Assembly (NCBI GenBank): GCA_016839585.1
Contig: JAEOTZ010000073.1
Span: forward strand, 1-63,713
Origin: Promethearchaeota archaeon
GTDB lineage: Archaea; Asgardarchaeota; Lokiarchaeia; Sigyniarchaeales; SOKP01
Length of the DNA stretch: 63,713 nt
Direction of reading: 5' to 3'
The notes beneath the pieces were generated by a model. That model did no database searches, was not told the origin of the DNA, and saw only the letters and a list, made by a program, of their open reading frames with translations. The translations under genes and the position numbers were made by a program. Within the stretch, counting starts at the first letter, position 1; the number at the start of each line of letters is the position of its first letter. This document shows, one piece after another, positions 54,349 through 63,284 of this stretch.

Positions 54349-55176
54349 TTATTTATATTTCGCTTTATATTGCCAAAGATTCAAATCTTTTCTAAGTTTC
54401 TTACCAATTTCTAATGATTTGTCACCTAACATTTTAAGTTCATCTATGGAAAAGGTAGCAGCTCCACTTTTTTGAATTGAAGTTATCTTATCTTCTGTAA
54501 CTGATATTGAAATTCTACCATCACACACTAATTCTTCCGGTAAATTGGGGTCTAAAAAGACAATATCGCCAATTTTGCCATAAGTAATTACTATAGGTAA
54601 TTCATTTACTATTGATTCTCCAGTAAAATATTTACCTGTCCACTCAAGATTACCATTCTCAATTTTTCCTTCAGGAATATGAGCTGATATTAATGTTGTA
54701 AGAGCACTTATTCCTCCTGCATCAATTAGATTTCCATCATAATTTATAACATACATATCAACAAATAGTATATATACTGCTTCATTTTCTTTAATACAAA
54801 GCTTCTTAGTCTGAACACAATCTGCATGTCTAATTCCACGATCAACTACTCTAGCTAATTCAATTGACTGTTCATCAGGGGGTCCCCTTTCAAAGAGGGG
54901 AGAGGCTAGAGGTAACAATTCAGCCATGACAGTACAAACTCCTTCATTTGGCAGATCGGGAAATGGTTCACCAACTTCATATTTCAAACCTGTAATTATC
55001 CTTGTTTCACCAAGAGAAACATCTGCAGAACCTTCAGCTGAAGAGATAATATCGCTTTGTATTTTAAACTTACGGTAATCCCAAAGCCCTCTACCATCAA
55101 TTCTCTCTTGCTTTCTTAAATTATTTATTATATAATTTTTTTCAATTTTTGAAATGACTCTTTTAACATCCATCAT
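54349..55176 (-). CDS. rrp42: exosome complex subunit Rrp42
   Basis: A 275-residue RNase PH-fold protein, the inactive partner of Rrp41 in the hexameric ring of the archaeal exosome. RKQERIDGRGLWDYRKF near residue 20, GSADVSLGETRIITGLKYE near residue 50, and SPLFERGPPDEQSIELARVVDRGIRHAD near residue 93 are characteristic. It starts 2 nt after the Rrp41 stop, last of the minus-strand run. Rrp42 shapes the RNA-binding site while catalysis is in Rrp41. Confidence 0.96.
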   Translation of the reverse strand: MMDVKRVISKIEKNYIINNLRKQERIDGRGLWDYRKFKIQSDIISSAEGSADVSLGETRIITGLKYEVGEPFPDLPNEGVCTVMAELLPLASPLFERGPPDEQSIELARVVDRGIRHADCVQTKKLCIKENEAVYILFVDMYVINYDGNLIDAGGISALTTLISAHIPEGKIENGNLEWTGKYFTGESIVNELPIVITYGKIGDIVFLDPNLPEELVCDGRISISVTEDKITSIQKSGAATFSIDELKMLGDKSLEIGKKLRKDLNLWQYKAKYK

Positions 55177-55178
55177 TT

Positions 55179-55964
55179 TTAACTTTCACCCTGATTCTCT
55201 TTATTTACTATTATTTCATCACTTTTTTCTTGTATTGTTAGAAACTTGCTTTTAAGAACTTCTAATTGAATTTGGTGAATTCTTCCAAGAGCATCTTTAG
55301 CTAGATCTAAAAATTCGCTCATCTCATTCAAATCCATATCTCCATCAAATTGTAATAACGATATTTCTTTGTTATACCATGTTATTGCACACGGTAGATC
55401 TGCTTCACCTGCTTTATCTTCAATTCCAGATAGATCAACTACAATTTTTCCATCAATTTTTCCCACAGCAACAGCTGATACCAAACTTTTCATAGGAATT
55501 CCCGCGTCTGCTAATGCTAAAGCTGCAACAGTAGTACTTGCACATCTTGTTCCACCATCAGCATTTATAACTTCAATAAACACTTCAAAACTCGTACCAG
55601 GATATAATTCAAGAAAAAGGATAGGTTCTATGCAGTCTGAAATTATCATTGAAATCTCCTTTTCTCGTCGTCCAGGAGCAGGTCTTTTTCTATCAAACAC
55701 TGAAAAAGTGGCCATTCTATAAAAAACTCTTAAAATTCCTCGATCTGGTTTAGCTAAATGATGGGGATGAACTTCTCTTGGCCCGTAAACAGCAGCAAAA
55801 ATTTTATTGTCTCCCCATTCTAAATATGCTGATCCATCAGCATTCTTTATAACACCTACTTCCATCTTTATGGGTCTTAACTCATTCTTTTCTCTACCAT
55901 CAAGTCTTTTACCATCTTCCCGGAATAAAACCTCAGGATATTCATCTTTAATTATTAAAGGCAT
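55179..55964 (-). CDS. rrp41: exosome complex catalytic subunit Rrp41
   Basis: A 261-residue RNase PH-fold phosphorolytic 3'-5' exonuclease. FREDGKRLDGREKNELRPI near the start, GSAYLEWGDNKIFAAVYGPREV near residue 43, RKRPAPGRREKEIS near residue 92 with the RNA-binding arginines, and INADGGTRCASTTVAALALADAG near residue 133. DLSGIEDKAGEADLPCA, residues around 175, includes the catalytic Asp. With Rrp42 and the Rrp4 cap it degrades RNA with phosphate. It abuts rrp4 exactly. Confidence 0.97.
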   Translation of the reverse strand: MPLIIKDEYPEVLFREDGKRLDGREKNELRPIKMEVGVIKNADGSAYLEWGDNKIFAAVYGPREVHPHHLAKPDRGILRVFYRMATFSVFDRKRPAPGRREKEISMIISDCIEPILFLELYPGTSFEVFIEVINADGGTRCASTTVAALALADAGIPMKSLVSAVAVGKIDGKIVVDLSGIEDKAGEADLPCAITWYNKEISLLQFDGDMDLNEMSEFLDLAKDALGRIHQIQLEVLKSKFLTIQEKSDEIIVNKENQGES

Positions 55965-56741
55965 TTATTTGATACCTCTTTTCTCTTTTTCTTTTATAAT
56001 AAATTCTTGCATTCTATCTGTTAAGCCCACAATGTGAGCTTCTGATGCAATTTTATAAATAGATTCAATAACTAACCTCTCATGAGCTAAATCTTCGCCC
56101 TTTAACCAAATTCGACCATTTTGCGTAACAAAGATATTACAATTCGTTAAATTTTTTAACATTTTAATCATAGATCCACTACGACCAATCACTCTTGGTA
56201 TTTTTGGTGGATCTATAGAAATTACAATTCCATTCGATTTTTTGCCTAAATATTTTCCAATAGTGGTTAATTCAGGTTTATTTAGACGATCTGCTGAAAG
56301 AATTTTTACAACTAAGATATCTCCAATGTCAAATTTATCAGTGGATAATCTTTCTTGTTCAAAATCCTTTCCTCTTCCTCCACGGATTCTCCCCTTTCTT
56401 ACAGTATTCTTAGGTTTAAGTTGAGCATAGTCTTTAGCGTTTATATCACATTTATATTTAACAGGATTCTTGTCGACTACAAGTGCAATTGCCTTATCTC
56501 CAGGACGAGGGGTATAGAACCCTCTTAAAGGAATGACATTTATATAATTCTTTTTAATTTGTTTTAATCCTATACTTAAGGATATAATTTTATCTCTTTC
56601 TTTATTTAAAATTGTGCCTCTTCCAGGTAAAAAATTCTTTGTATCTTCTGTTAATACTTCTCCAGGAACTACAAGATCTCTAGTAGTTTCTTCATCTTCA
56701 AACTCATCGAGTTCTTCGGTCTGATCTTTATCATTTTCCAT
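55965..56741 (-). CDS. rrp4: exosome RNA-binding cap subunit Rrp4
   Basis: A 258-residue cap protein with an N-terminal domain (VVPGEVLTE), an S1 domain in the middle (GDKAIALVVDKN, VRKGRIRGGRGKDFEQERLS) and a KH domain with PRVIGRSGSMIKMLKNLTN near residue 195. Rrp4 threads RNA into the Rrp41/Rrp42 ring. An acidic stretch at the N-terminus (TEELDEFEDEE) is longer than usual. It follows sbds by 89 nt, and the order psmA-sbds-rrp4-rrp41-rrp42 is the conserved archaeal one. Confidence 0.95.
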   Translation of the reverse strand: MENDKDQTEELDEFEDEETTRDLVVPGEVLTEDTKNFLPGRGTILNKERDKIISLSIGLKQIKKNYINVIPLRGFYTPRPGDKAIALVVDKNPVKYKCDINAKDYAQLKPKNTVRKGRIRGGRGKDFEQERLSTDKFDIGDILVVKILSADRLNKPELTTIGKYLGKKSNGIVISIDPPKIPRVIGRSGSMIKMLKNLTNCNIFVTQNGRIWLKGEDLAHERLVIESIYKIASEAHIVGLTDRMQEFIIKEKEKRGIK

Positions 56742-56830
56742 TATAATTTTTCACTTTTCGTTAATAATTATCCATTACCTAACCGATATAAAAAAACAAC
56801 ATAATTTAGAATGAATAAAAACCTTTTAGG

Positions 56831-57622
56831 CTAGGATTTTAAGAGTTTAGTTTGAACTCTTCCATGTGTTAATTTATTTAACTTGTCTATTAACTCAATT
56901 TGAAAACCTGCTGGTAAAGAAATTACAGATACCCAAGAACCATCAGATTGCCATTCCTCCTTCTTAATTTGAGCATATTGAGCAACAATATTGTAACCTT
57001 TTGCTGTAAAAGCTGAAGGTATTTTAATCGCCATCTCTACTTGTTCTATTCGGATTGGAATTATGGCTCTTATGCTTTTTACAATATCATCAACTTGTTC
57101 TTCAGCACTTCTCATTAAATCTATATTAACTTTTGCTTCTTCAATAGCTTTTTCAATTCTTTGATAAGGATGTGGTTTTTTATTCTGTGGGTTTATAGCG
57201 TTTTTACTAATTATAGTTATAATTTGCTTTAATTTTTTGCTTCTTTCCTCTTCTCGTTGAGCTTTTGTCCAGTGAATTTCTCCATCTAATAATACAAAAG
57301 CAGCAATTTTCATACCCTCAGTAGTTTCGAAAACAGCCTCCATATCTCCATCAGTAGCTTTTTTACCCCTTCTTAAATCTTCAAATACCGTGAAACTTTC
57401 AAAAATTAATTCTAAATCAATTTTTTGATCATTTAATAATTCATCAACAGTCATTCGCGACTTTAAATTACCTGCCTTTAATCTTTTATCGATTTCTTCA
57501 CGAATAATTTTTTTAGCTTCCCATGCTTTCTCTGGATCCATTAACATTTCGAATATTCTTCCTGATTTTTCAATGCGTCCAATGATTAAACCGCCTAAGT
57601 CTATTCTTGCTCTATCTATCAT
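56831..57622 (-). CDS. sbds: SBDS-family ribosome maturation protein
   Basis: A 263-residue SBDS protein (Sdo1), which with an EFL1-like GTPase releases aIF6 from the large ribosomal subunit. Three-domain layout: FYSH-like N-terminal domain (GGLIGRIEKSGRIFEMLMDPEKA, LNDQKIDLELIFESFTVFEDLRRGKKA), a helical domain (HPYQRIEKAIEEAKVNIDLM near residue 150) and a C-terminal ferredoxin-like domain. Slightly longer than most archaeal homologues, mainly at the N-terminus of the first domain. It lies between psmA and rrp4 on the same strand. Confidence 0.95.
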   Translation of the reverse strand: MIDRARIDLGGLIIGRIEKSGRIFEMLMDPEKAWEAKKIIREEIDKRLKAGNLKSRMTVDELLNDQKIDLELIFESFTVFEDLRRGKKATDGDMEAVFETTEGMKIAAFVLLDGEIHWTKAQREEERSKKLKQIITIISKNAINPQNKKPHPYQRIEKAIEEAKVNIDLMRSAEEQVDDIVKSIRAIIPIRIEQVEMAIKIPSAFTAKGYNIVAQYAQIKKEEWQSDGSWVSVISLPAGFQIELIDKLNKLTHGRVQTKLLKS

Positions 57623-57751
57623 ATTGTGATTTCACATTCTGTTGATTATATTACCTAGATTTTCCTTTTTTGCCAATTCTTTGTCTTTGCGTTAAAAGAT
57701 AAATGTAAAGAGCTTTTACCTTGATATTGCCCATAAATTATATTAGATTAA

Positions 57752-58468
57752 TTATAATTTATTTAATAATTCCTCCTTTTCATCCAAACTAAGTAGCCTA
57801 AAAGTTTTATCTTCCTTCAAAATAAAGGCTACATCACAGGTATTTTTATTTAAATTATCTCCCATAAGTTCTTTTAAAGCTCTTAATGGTAATAATTTTA
57901 ATTCCTCATCTATCATATCTTCTTTATAATGTTCTTCAAGGTATGCTCTTGCTTCTGTTGCTCCGGAACCAATTGCGAATGCGTAATATGACCACATTGC
58001 ACCACTAGGATCCGTTAAATAAAGGGATGGACCATTTTCATCAATTCCAGCAATCAGAAACGACACACCGAATGGTCTAACACCCGCATTCTGGGTAAAG
58101 ACCTGTTTGTATTCGCATATATTTAATGTGCTGTCCTTCACGGAAATCGTCTCATCATAATTCAATAAATTAATTTGAGCTTGAACCCTGGCTCTATCAA
58201 TTAAAACTCGGGCATCAGCGGTAAGTCCCGCGATAGCTACCCCAATATGATCATCAATTTTAAATATTTTCTCTGACCCTAGGGTTTCCTCTTGTAATTG
58301 AGAGCTCTTTTTCTCAACCGCAAATACAACTGAATTTTTATTTCTACATACTATTGCGGTAGTACCCCTTCGAACGGCTTCAATAGCATATTCTACTTGA
58401 AATAGCCGTCCTTCAGGTGAAAATTGGGTTATGGCCATATCATATCCTCTTCCCGCTTGCTGGAACAT
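57752..58468 (-). CDS. psmA: 20S proteasome alpha subunit
   Basis: A 238-residue alpha-type proteasome subunit. The alpha signature GYDMAITQFSPEGRLFQVEYA (split here: GYDMAITQFSP at 9-19, RLFQVEYA at 22-29) is followed by a GIDE-type strand and IGSGATEARAYLEEHY near residue 165. Alpha subunits form the gated outer rings and have no catalytic Thr; the pocket Lys between subunits would dock HbYX tails of unfoldases such as Cdc48 (gene at 31851). First gene of the superoperon's minus-strand half. No beta subunit is in the window. Confidence 0.97.
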   Translation of the reverse strand: MFQQAGRGYDMAITQFSPEGRLFQVEYAIEAVRRGTTAIVCRNKNSVVFAVEKKSSQLQEETLGSEKIFKIDDHIGVAIAGLTADARVLIDRARVQAQINLLNYDETISVKDSTLNICEYKQVFTQNAGVRPFGVSFLIAGIDENGPSLYLTDPSGAMWSYYAFAIGSGATEARAYLEEHYKEDMIDEELKLLPLRALKELMGDNLNKNTCDVAFILKEDKTFRLLSLDEKEELLNKL

Positions 58469-58623
58469 TCTAATCCACCTAAAAGATTTTTATTTGTTTT
58501 TTAAATTTATATTATTTTTTTATTACTGATTAAAAAGTAGTAATAAACAATATAATAAATATTTTTTTTATATAATTTAAAAATAGAATTCAATTAAATA
58601 GGTTATATTCTATTATATCATTT

Positions 58624-59604
58624 TTATTGATTGTTTTCTTTTATTTCTTCTGTTTTTTCAACCTTGGATTTTTTTCGCTTTTCTTTAATTTTTTGAAGAG
58701 TTATACCTCGTAGATTTATCATTTTTCTAATAAAAATAAATGATGCTAATGTTATACCAATCAAATAGAAGATATTTATTGTCCAAAACATATTAGAAAT
58801 TTCAGTGTAAAAGTTAAAGTTAAAAATTGGTGAAAGAGTAGCTATTATTCCAATACATGACATTGCAATGATTATAGCTATTTTTTCATAATTTTTGGGT
58901 TCTCCATCCAAATATTCAAAAATAGCCAACCAGAACATAACACAGATAAAGGTTATGGGTGAAAAAGTTAAGGAACCAATTGCGATTATTAATAAGAAAT
59001 ATACTGCAAGCTTGCTCTGCCACAAATTTAGCAATTCCTTTATTGTCATTTGATCTTGTATTTGTACTTTCGCGTAATCTTTTCTAAATTTAAAATATTT
59101 TTTTTTAATTCCTCTTCCTACTTTCTTCACTGATTTTTTAAATCCCTGAAATTTACCTTGTTCTAATGCTTTTTCGAATTGTTCGCTAATTATTGGAATT
59201 ATGTATAAATTAATAAGTAAAGAGGCGATTCCATAAATAAATAAAATCAAATCAATCCAAAAGATAAATTTATCTTGAGAGAATAATCCAGGATCAAGGT
59301 AACTTGAAATTACCTGATAAATGGCCCATATGATTAATATAAGGGGGATAACAATCTGAGCAATTACAATATTATTAATGATTTTTTCATTTTTACCAAT
59401 CTTTTCTTTTGTTTTATCTAACAATAACAAAAATCCATTAGAAATGCTAAGTATCAGACCAAATCCAGATAGAAATTTAACAACCCAGAAAAAGATTAAA
59501 AATGTAAAATTCACCTTTAAAATTCCAAATAAAATAAGAATCATAAGAATTGTTGTAGCAACTAAACCAATAATATAAATTATGAGATAATTTCTATCAT
59601 TCAT
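58624..59604 (-). CDS. multi-spanning membrane protein of unknown function
   Basis: A 326-residue integral membrane protein with about eight hydrophobic segments, including LIIYIIGLVATTILMILILFG-like sequence at the start, a loop of basic residues (KKVGRGIKKKYFKFRKDYAK) in the middle, and a strongly basic tail (KIKEKRKKSKVEKTEE). The split into two four-helix halves joined by a charged loop suggests internal duplication, but I did not align the halves. No family recognised. It is monocistronic, downstream of the profilin-like gene on the same strand. Confidence 0.75.
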   Translation of the reverse strand: MNDRNYLIIYIIGLVATTILMILILFGILKVNFTFLIFFWVVKFLSGFGLILSISNGFLLLLDKTKEKIGKNEKIINNIVIAQIVIPLILIIWAIYQVISSYLDPGLFSQDKFIFWIDLILFIYGIASLLINLYIIPIISEQFEKALEQGKFQGFKKSVKKVGRGIKKKYFKFRKDYAKVQIQDQMTIKELLNLWQSKLAVYFLLIIAIGSLTFSPITFICVMFWLAIFEYLDGEPKNYEKIAIIIAMSCIGIIATLSPIFNFNFYTEISNMFWTINIFYLIGITLASFIFIRKMINLRGITLQKIKEKRKKSKVEKTEEIKENNQ

Positions 59605-59652
59605 AAATAATGTAAAAAACGGTTAAATATAATGTTTTTCTAGTTAGTTGGA

Positions 59653-60024
59653 TTATGACCAAGCAATTTTATTGATAAAGATTGACCATTCCAGCAATAT
59701 CATACCTTCATCTCTGGTATGAGCAATAAGGTAATACCCCTCCTTAGTAATTGAACCTACAATATTTCCTTTCCCAGCGCCAATATTTTTAGCGGCTAAT
59801 TGGATCTCGTCGTTTTTTAAAATAGCAAATCGGTGATTTTGAAACATAAGAGCGGATTCTTTTGATTTCCAAGCCTCAAGGATTGCTTTTGCTTCTTCAT
59901 TAGTTAAAGGAAAATCTCCAGACTTGAAGATTATATCTCCCTCTCCATTTAAAAGAAAAGTTTCTTCAACACCTTCATATTCGTTTAATGCATTTACCAA
60001 ATAATCAAATCTATTTTTATCCAT
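59653..60024 (-). CDS. profilin-like small protein (profilin/roadblock-type fold)
   Basis: A 123-residue protein. The order is: N-terminal helix, strands VEETFLLNGEGDIIFKSG, a helix after FPLTNEEAKAILEAW, then several strands (ALMFQNHRFAILKND, IQLAAKNIGAGKGNIVGSIT, GYYLIAHT) and a C-terminal helix. Profilins have the same order, with FP-EE before the helix and a KKG-KT-like pair of strands. Asgard archaea encode short profilins that bind actin. A roadblock domain is the alternative, but the helix is shorter and the strands more numerous than in roadblock. No actin gene is in the window. Call is by pattern, not search. Confidence 0.5.
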   Translation of the reverse strand: MDKNRFDYLVNALNEYEGVEETFLLNGEGDIIFKSGDFPLTNEEAKAILEAWKSKESALMFQNHRFAILKNDEIQLAAKNIGAGKGNIVGSITKEGYYLIAHTRDEGMILLEWSIFINKIAWS

Positions 60025-60201
60025 TTTTTTTCAGCTTCTCAACAATTTTATCTTTAATTTTATTGAAAAGTAAAACTTTTGTAATTTAAATCTTTTTAGA
60101 ACTATAGGTAAAATATTTTATAATTGCATCTAAATTATTTTACTCGAAATATGTTAATAACTTTTTAGTTAGATTGTTCACGTTAATTCAAAATTCACTT
60201 T

Positions 60202-60987
60202 ATGACAAAAATAATCGTTCTATTTGATAAAATTTATAATATTTCTTCGGAAGAGAAGAAAAGAGAGATATTTATTAGATATCTTAAATATTTGAATGAA
60301 CACATCAAAGGTTTTTCAAAAACATCTATAAATATCAATAAACTACGAAATTTTGATCAAAGATTTGAAATTAGCATAAATGGTCCGGATGAAGATTTCC
60401 TTTTCAATTTATTGCAGAAAGAGATAGGTACTATAATTGAATTCAAAGATGTAAAAGAAGGACAGATATATAAAGGATCAATGGTGGATGTAGGGAAGGT
60501 TGGGTTTGGAATATTTGTTGATTGTGCAATCCTTAATCCAAAAGTAGATGTATTAATTAATTTGCATTCTCTTCGAACTCAATTATGTAATGGTAAGGAA
60601 AAATCTTTAAGGCAAATTGTAGAAGCATATGATCTTATTGACCATTTTCCTGTTTATGTTAGAATTACCAGAATTGATGAAGTAAATAACAAATTACAAG
60701 GAGAACTAGACCAGAAATCCCTTAAACTATTTAAGAAAATATTAAAGGAAAATATCGAATGTGTATTCCTAAGTGGTGATACTAAAGGGCAATTTAAAAA
60801 AGCATTAGCTAAAAAAGGACATTTACGAGACATTATCTCAATAAAAAGGTTTGGATTTTTAGAAAACCTTGTATTATTAAAAAAAGATTCTGATGCCCCT
60901 GGAATTATTGCTCATATTGGTAGGGAATTAAAAAATTGTAAATTAAGCGCTTTAAGACCTGAACGTATAAAAAAATTGCTTGATTAG
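60202..60987 (+). CDS. DUF2110-family archaeal protein
   Basis: A 261-residue archaeal protein of the DUF2110 type. The central segment EGQIYKGSMVDVGKVGFGIF followed by VDCAILNPKVDVLINLHSLR resembles an S1/OB RNA-binding strand set, and the C-terminal DAPGIIAHIGRELKNCKLSAL block is conserved in the family. RNA binding is therefore plausible. It is monocistronic, starting with ATG, and is followed by two minus-strand tRNA genes 15 nt after its stop. Function unknown. Confidence 0.8.
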   Translation: MTKIIVLFDKIYNISSEEKKREIFIRYLKYLNEHIKGFSKTSININKLRNFDQRFEISINGPDEDFLFNLLQKEIGTIIEFKDVKEGQIYKGSMVDVGKVGFGIFVDCAILNPKVDVLINLHSLRTQLCNGKEKSLRQIVEAYDLIDHFPVYVRITRIDEVNNKLQGELDQKSLKLFKKILKENIECVFLSGDTKGQFKKALAKKGHLRDIISIKRFGFLENLVLLKKDSDAPGIIAHIGRELKNCKLSALRPERIKKLLD

Positions 60988-61001
60988 GTTAAAAAAATGG
61001 T

Positions 61002-61074
61002 GGGCCAGGAGAGACTTGAACTCCCGACCTTCGCGGTGTAAACGCGACGTCATACCAAACTAGACCACTGGCCC
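61002..61074 (-). tRNA. tRNA-Val(TAC)
   Basis: A 73-nt intronless tRNA on the minus strand. Acceptor GGGCCAG/CTGGCCC, D-arm with AGTTTGGTA loop, anticodon arm TCGCG-TTTACAC-CGCGA giving anticodon TAC (valine), and T-arm GGGAG-TTCAAGT-CTCTC. It serves as an internal control for the intron in tRNA-Val(CAC), whose D-arm becomes the same shape once the extra bases are removed. Confidence 0.95.
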
Positions 61075-61082
61075 AAGTGAGC

Positions 61083-61185
61083 GCAATCGGAGGGATTCGA
61101 ACCCTCGAGTCCGTTCGGACACCGGTTTAGCAGACCGGCGCTTTCGGTACGCTTCCAGCGTTCTACCAGGCTAAGCGACGATTGC
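61083..61185 (-). tRNA. tRNA-Ser(GCT) with an 18-nt D-loop intron
   Basis: Acceptor GCAATCG/CGATTGC, long variable arm (TGTCCGAACGGACTC), anticodon loop CTGCTAA and a G discriminator identify serine. The 103-nt gene is 18 nt too long and the D-stem 3' strand is displaced. Removing complement 61144-61161 restores GCTT...AAGC and an 85-nt tRNA. The junction folds as a BHB: central helix GGTA/TACC, bulges GA^A on both sides, inner stem CGCT/AGCG with loop GGA. The position in the D-loop is unusual; most archaeal introns are at 37/38. Confidence 0.9.
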
Positions 61186-61321
61186 TTATTGTTTATAGAG
61201 ATATGTATCTTCTATTTTGAATATAACATTTCAAAATTTTAATATTTTATTATAAAATAATGAATCTTTTAAAAAAAAAAAGGAAAAATAAAATTAGATT
61301 ATTTATGTTTTAATGTTATTT

Positions 61322-62530
61322 TCAGATAGAGTTAATATCAAGATTTTTCTTTTTTAATCGGTAATTGTGTATTTTAGTTTCACTATACCACCATAAAACA
61401 CCGAGTGGAATGGATATCACCCAATTAATTAAAACATAAACAAAAACTACATTAAGTTCATATGGTGGTGAATCAATGCCTATAATACTTGCCCCATAAT
61501 GATCTCCCCATATACTAATAATAATTGCAAAATATAAAATCTGTGTTAATAAAATATGATATGTTGATTTGCCGATCATTGTAATTCCTCTTATGAATTT
61601 ATTATCCCGCTTTTTAGGGAGTAATTTGATTCCCACTAAGAATAAAAATGCTGAATAGGGGAATACGAATAAATGGTAATCACCAAGTATGAAGTTAAAA
61701 TAAAAATCAAAGAATTGATATAGTATTAGATAAAATAGACTTAAAGGAAATAAAATCCATAATAATATGTTTTGCTTAGCAAAGATATCATGATTTCTTG
61801 AAATCCACATTCCTAATCCAATAGCAGATAACATGAAAAATGGTGTAGTTACAATAAATCTGTAATAAAAAAGAAAATCATACAAAGCAGTAAAATCATA
61901 CCAAGCAATATTATACGGGTCAAAAATGAAAAGGATTACTAATTGAAGTGATAATTCTACAACATAACACAGGATTAATGTAATAATTCTCCATCTCAAT
62001 TTCCCTGAAAATCCTTTATATAAAAGGGGCATGATTAAAATAGACCAGAAAATAACAGGTAAAAACCAATTTCCTGGACCGTAGAAAGGTAGGATACCAA
62101 TGAAAAGATGCTCAAAACTCCATGAGCGTTGATATTGGTTAAGAGCATCAGGATCAAAACCATTAATAGCCAATCCTATTAATGTTGATACAAAGTATAA
62201 TAGAAGGAATGGAAAAATATATCGCCAAAATTTTCGTTTGAAGTAATTCCATGAATATAACTTTCTTAAAGATCTTTCACCATTTCTATCAAATGAAAAC
62301 CCCATATTAAAACCCATGATAACTAAAAAAACTGGAATTGAAATTCGCTCCCATAAAGCAACTCCCATGTTATTTTTTAACGGGTCCCAAGGAAATGTAT
62401 GATCAAAAATAACTAAAAATATCATTATTGCCTTTATTATATCAACTTGAATAAAATGGCTATCCTTTGGATATAAATTATTTTGTTCTTTAATCGTTAA
62501 TTTATTCTCATTTATGATATAAATCCCCAA
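61322..62530 (-). CDS. acyltransferase-3 family membrane protein
   Basis: A 402-residue integral membrane protein with about ten hydrophobic segments. The N-terminal QVDIIKAIMIFLVIFDHTF carries the His-containing first-helix motif of acyltransferase-3 enzymes, which O-acylate sugars or lipids of the cell surface. ISIPVFLVIMGFNMGFSFDR and KRKFWRYIFPFLLLYF follow as usual. Substrate not predictable. The region between its start and the JAB gene (62531-62649) is AT-rich with no other feature seen. Confidence 0.83.
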   Translation of the reverse strand: MGIYIINENKLTIKEQNNLYPKDSHFIQVDIIKAIMIFLVIFDHTFPWDPLKNNMGVALWERISIPVFLVIMGFNMGFSFDRNGERSLRKLYSWNYFKRKFWRYIFPFLLLYFVSTLIGLAINGFDPDALNQYQRSWSFEHLFIGILPFYGPGNWFLPVIFWSILIMPLLYKGFSGKLRWRIITLILCYVVELSLQLVILFIFDPYNIAWYDFTALYDFLFYYRFIVTTPFFMLSAIGLGMWISRNHDIFAKQNILLWILFPLSLFYLILYQFFDFYFNFILGDYHLFVFPYSAFLFLVGIKLLPKKRDNKFIRGITMIGKSTYHILLTQILYFAIIISIWGDHYGASIIGIDSPPYELNVVFVYVLINWVISIPLGVLWWYSETKIHNYRLKKKNLDINSI

Positions 62531-62649
62531 TTTCTAATAGAATTAATATGGTATCAATAAGTTTATAAATTATCTTTAAACTTTTAGGTATTAATAGCTT
62601 TTTGACTAAAAATTAAAAATAATAGAAAAATAAGAAATTTAGAGAAATT

Positions 62650-63132
62650 TTATTCAGAAATTATCTCGAATACCATTTTCTCGATGATTGGTTTTTTTGT
62701 ATAACGTTTATCATAATACCATCCAACGAGGTGTGGCTTTTGTTCTTTTTCAGGTATAGCGGGTATTACAATAATCATTACTCCATTACTGAGATATTTT
62801 AAAATTCTTTTATCAATTGCATGTAATTTATCATTCCCAGATGGGTGTGAATGCCATTGCCAAACAATATCAACTTCGAGTTCTTGTTTAAATTTCCGCA
62901 TATTATAAATTTTGGATTTTTTATAACGCATCCAGCTCCTTGGCTTCATATGAACTTTTGATTTTCTTAGATCGGGATTCATAATAAATTTTGTGCAAAT
63001 TCCAAAATTTTCTTTACGTTCTGCAAATAACCAACCATGTATGAGATTTGGTAATTCTGCTGCTGCTTTTTGGGTAATCTCTTGAAATAAACTTTCTGGT
63101 ATTAAATAGCGAAAATCTTTTACTCCACTCAT
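62650..63132 (-). CDS. JAB/MPN-domain protein (JAMM-like metalloprotease)
   Basis: A 160-residue single-domain JAB/MPN protein. WQWHSHPSGN (91-100) with Asp107 gives the HxHP...D zinc site of JAMM proteases such as Rpn11 and the archaeal ubiquitin-like protein peptidases. The Ser normally four residues before the final Asp site is His104 here, and the upstream catalytic Glu cannot be placed with certainty. Archaeal relatives remove SAMP/ubiquitin-like tags or act on cysteine in sulfur transfer. In Asgards a link to the ubiquitin system is possible. No ubiquitin-like gene is adjacent. Start ATG at 63132. Confidence 0.8.
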   Translation of the reverse strand: MSGVKDFRYLIPESLFQEITQKAAAELPNLIHGWLFAERKENFGICTKFIMNPDLRKSKVHMKPRSWMRYKKSKIYNMRKFKQELEVDIVWQWHSHPSGNDKLHAIDKRILKYLSNGVMIIVIPAIPEKEQKPHLVGWYYDKRYTKKPIIEKMVFEIISE

Positions 63133-63284
63133 TTTATCACCATCTCAATTATGGGTCAATGAAGAATAGAATTTATATTTTTCTTTAAATACAAGAAGAA
63201 TATAAAAATAAAATAGAAAAAACAAAAAAAAATTTATTTTATTGAATACTCTATTTTAATACAAAAAATTTAATTCGTAATATG

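Noticed and set aside
61083-61185. tRNA-Ser(GCT) as a degenerate tRNA pseudogene
   Set aside because: All arms pair once the 18-nt BHB-fitting insert is removed.
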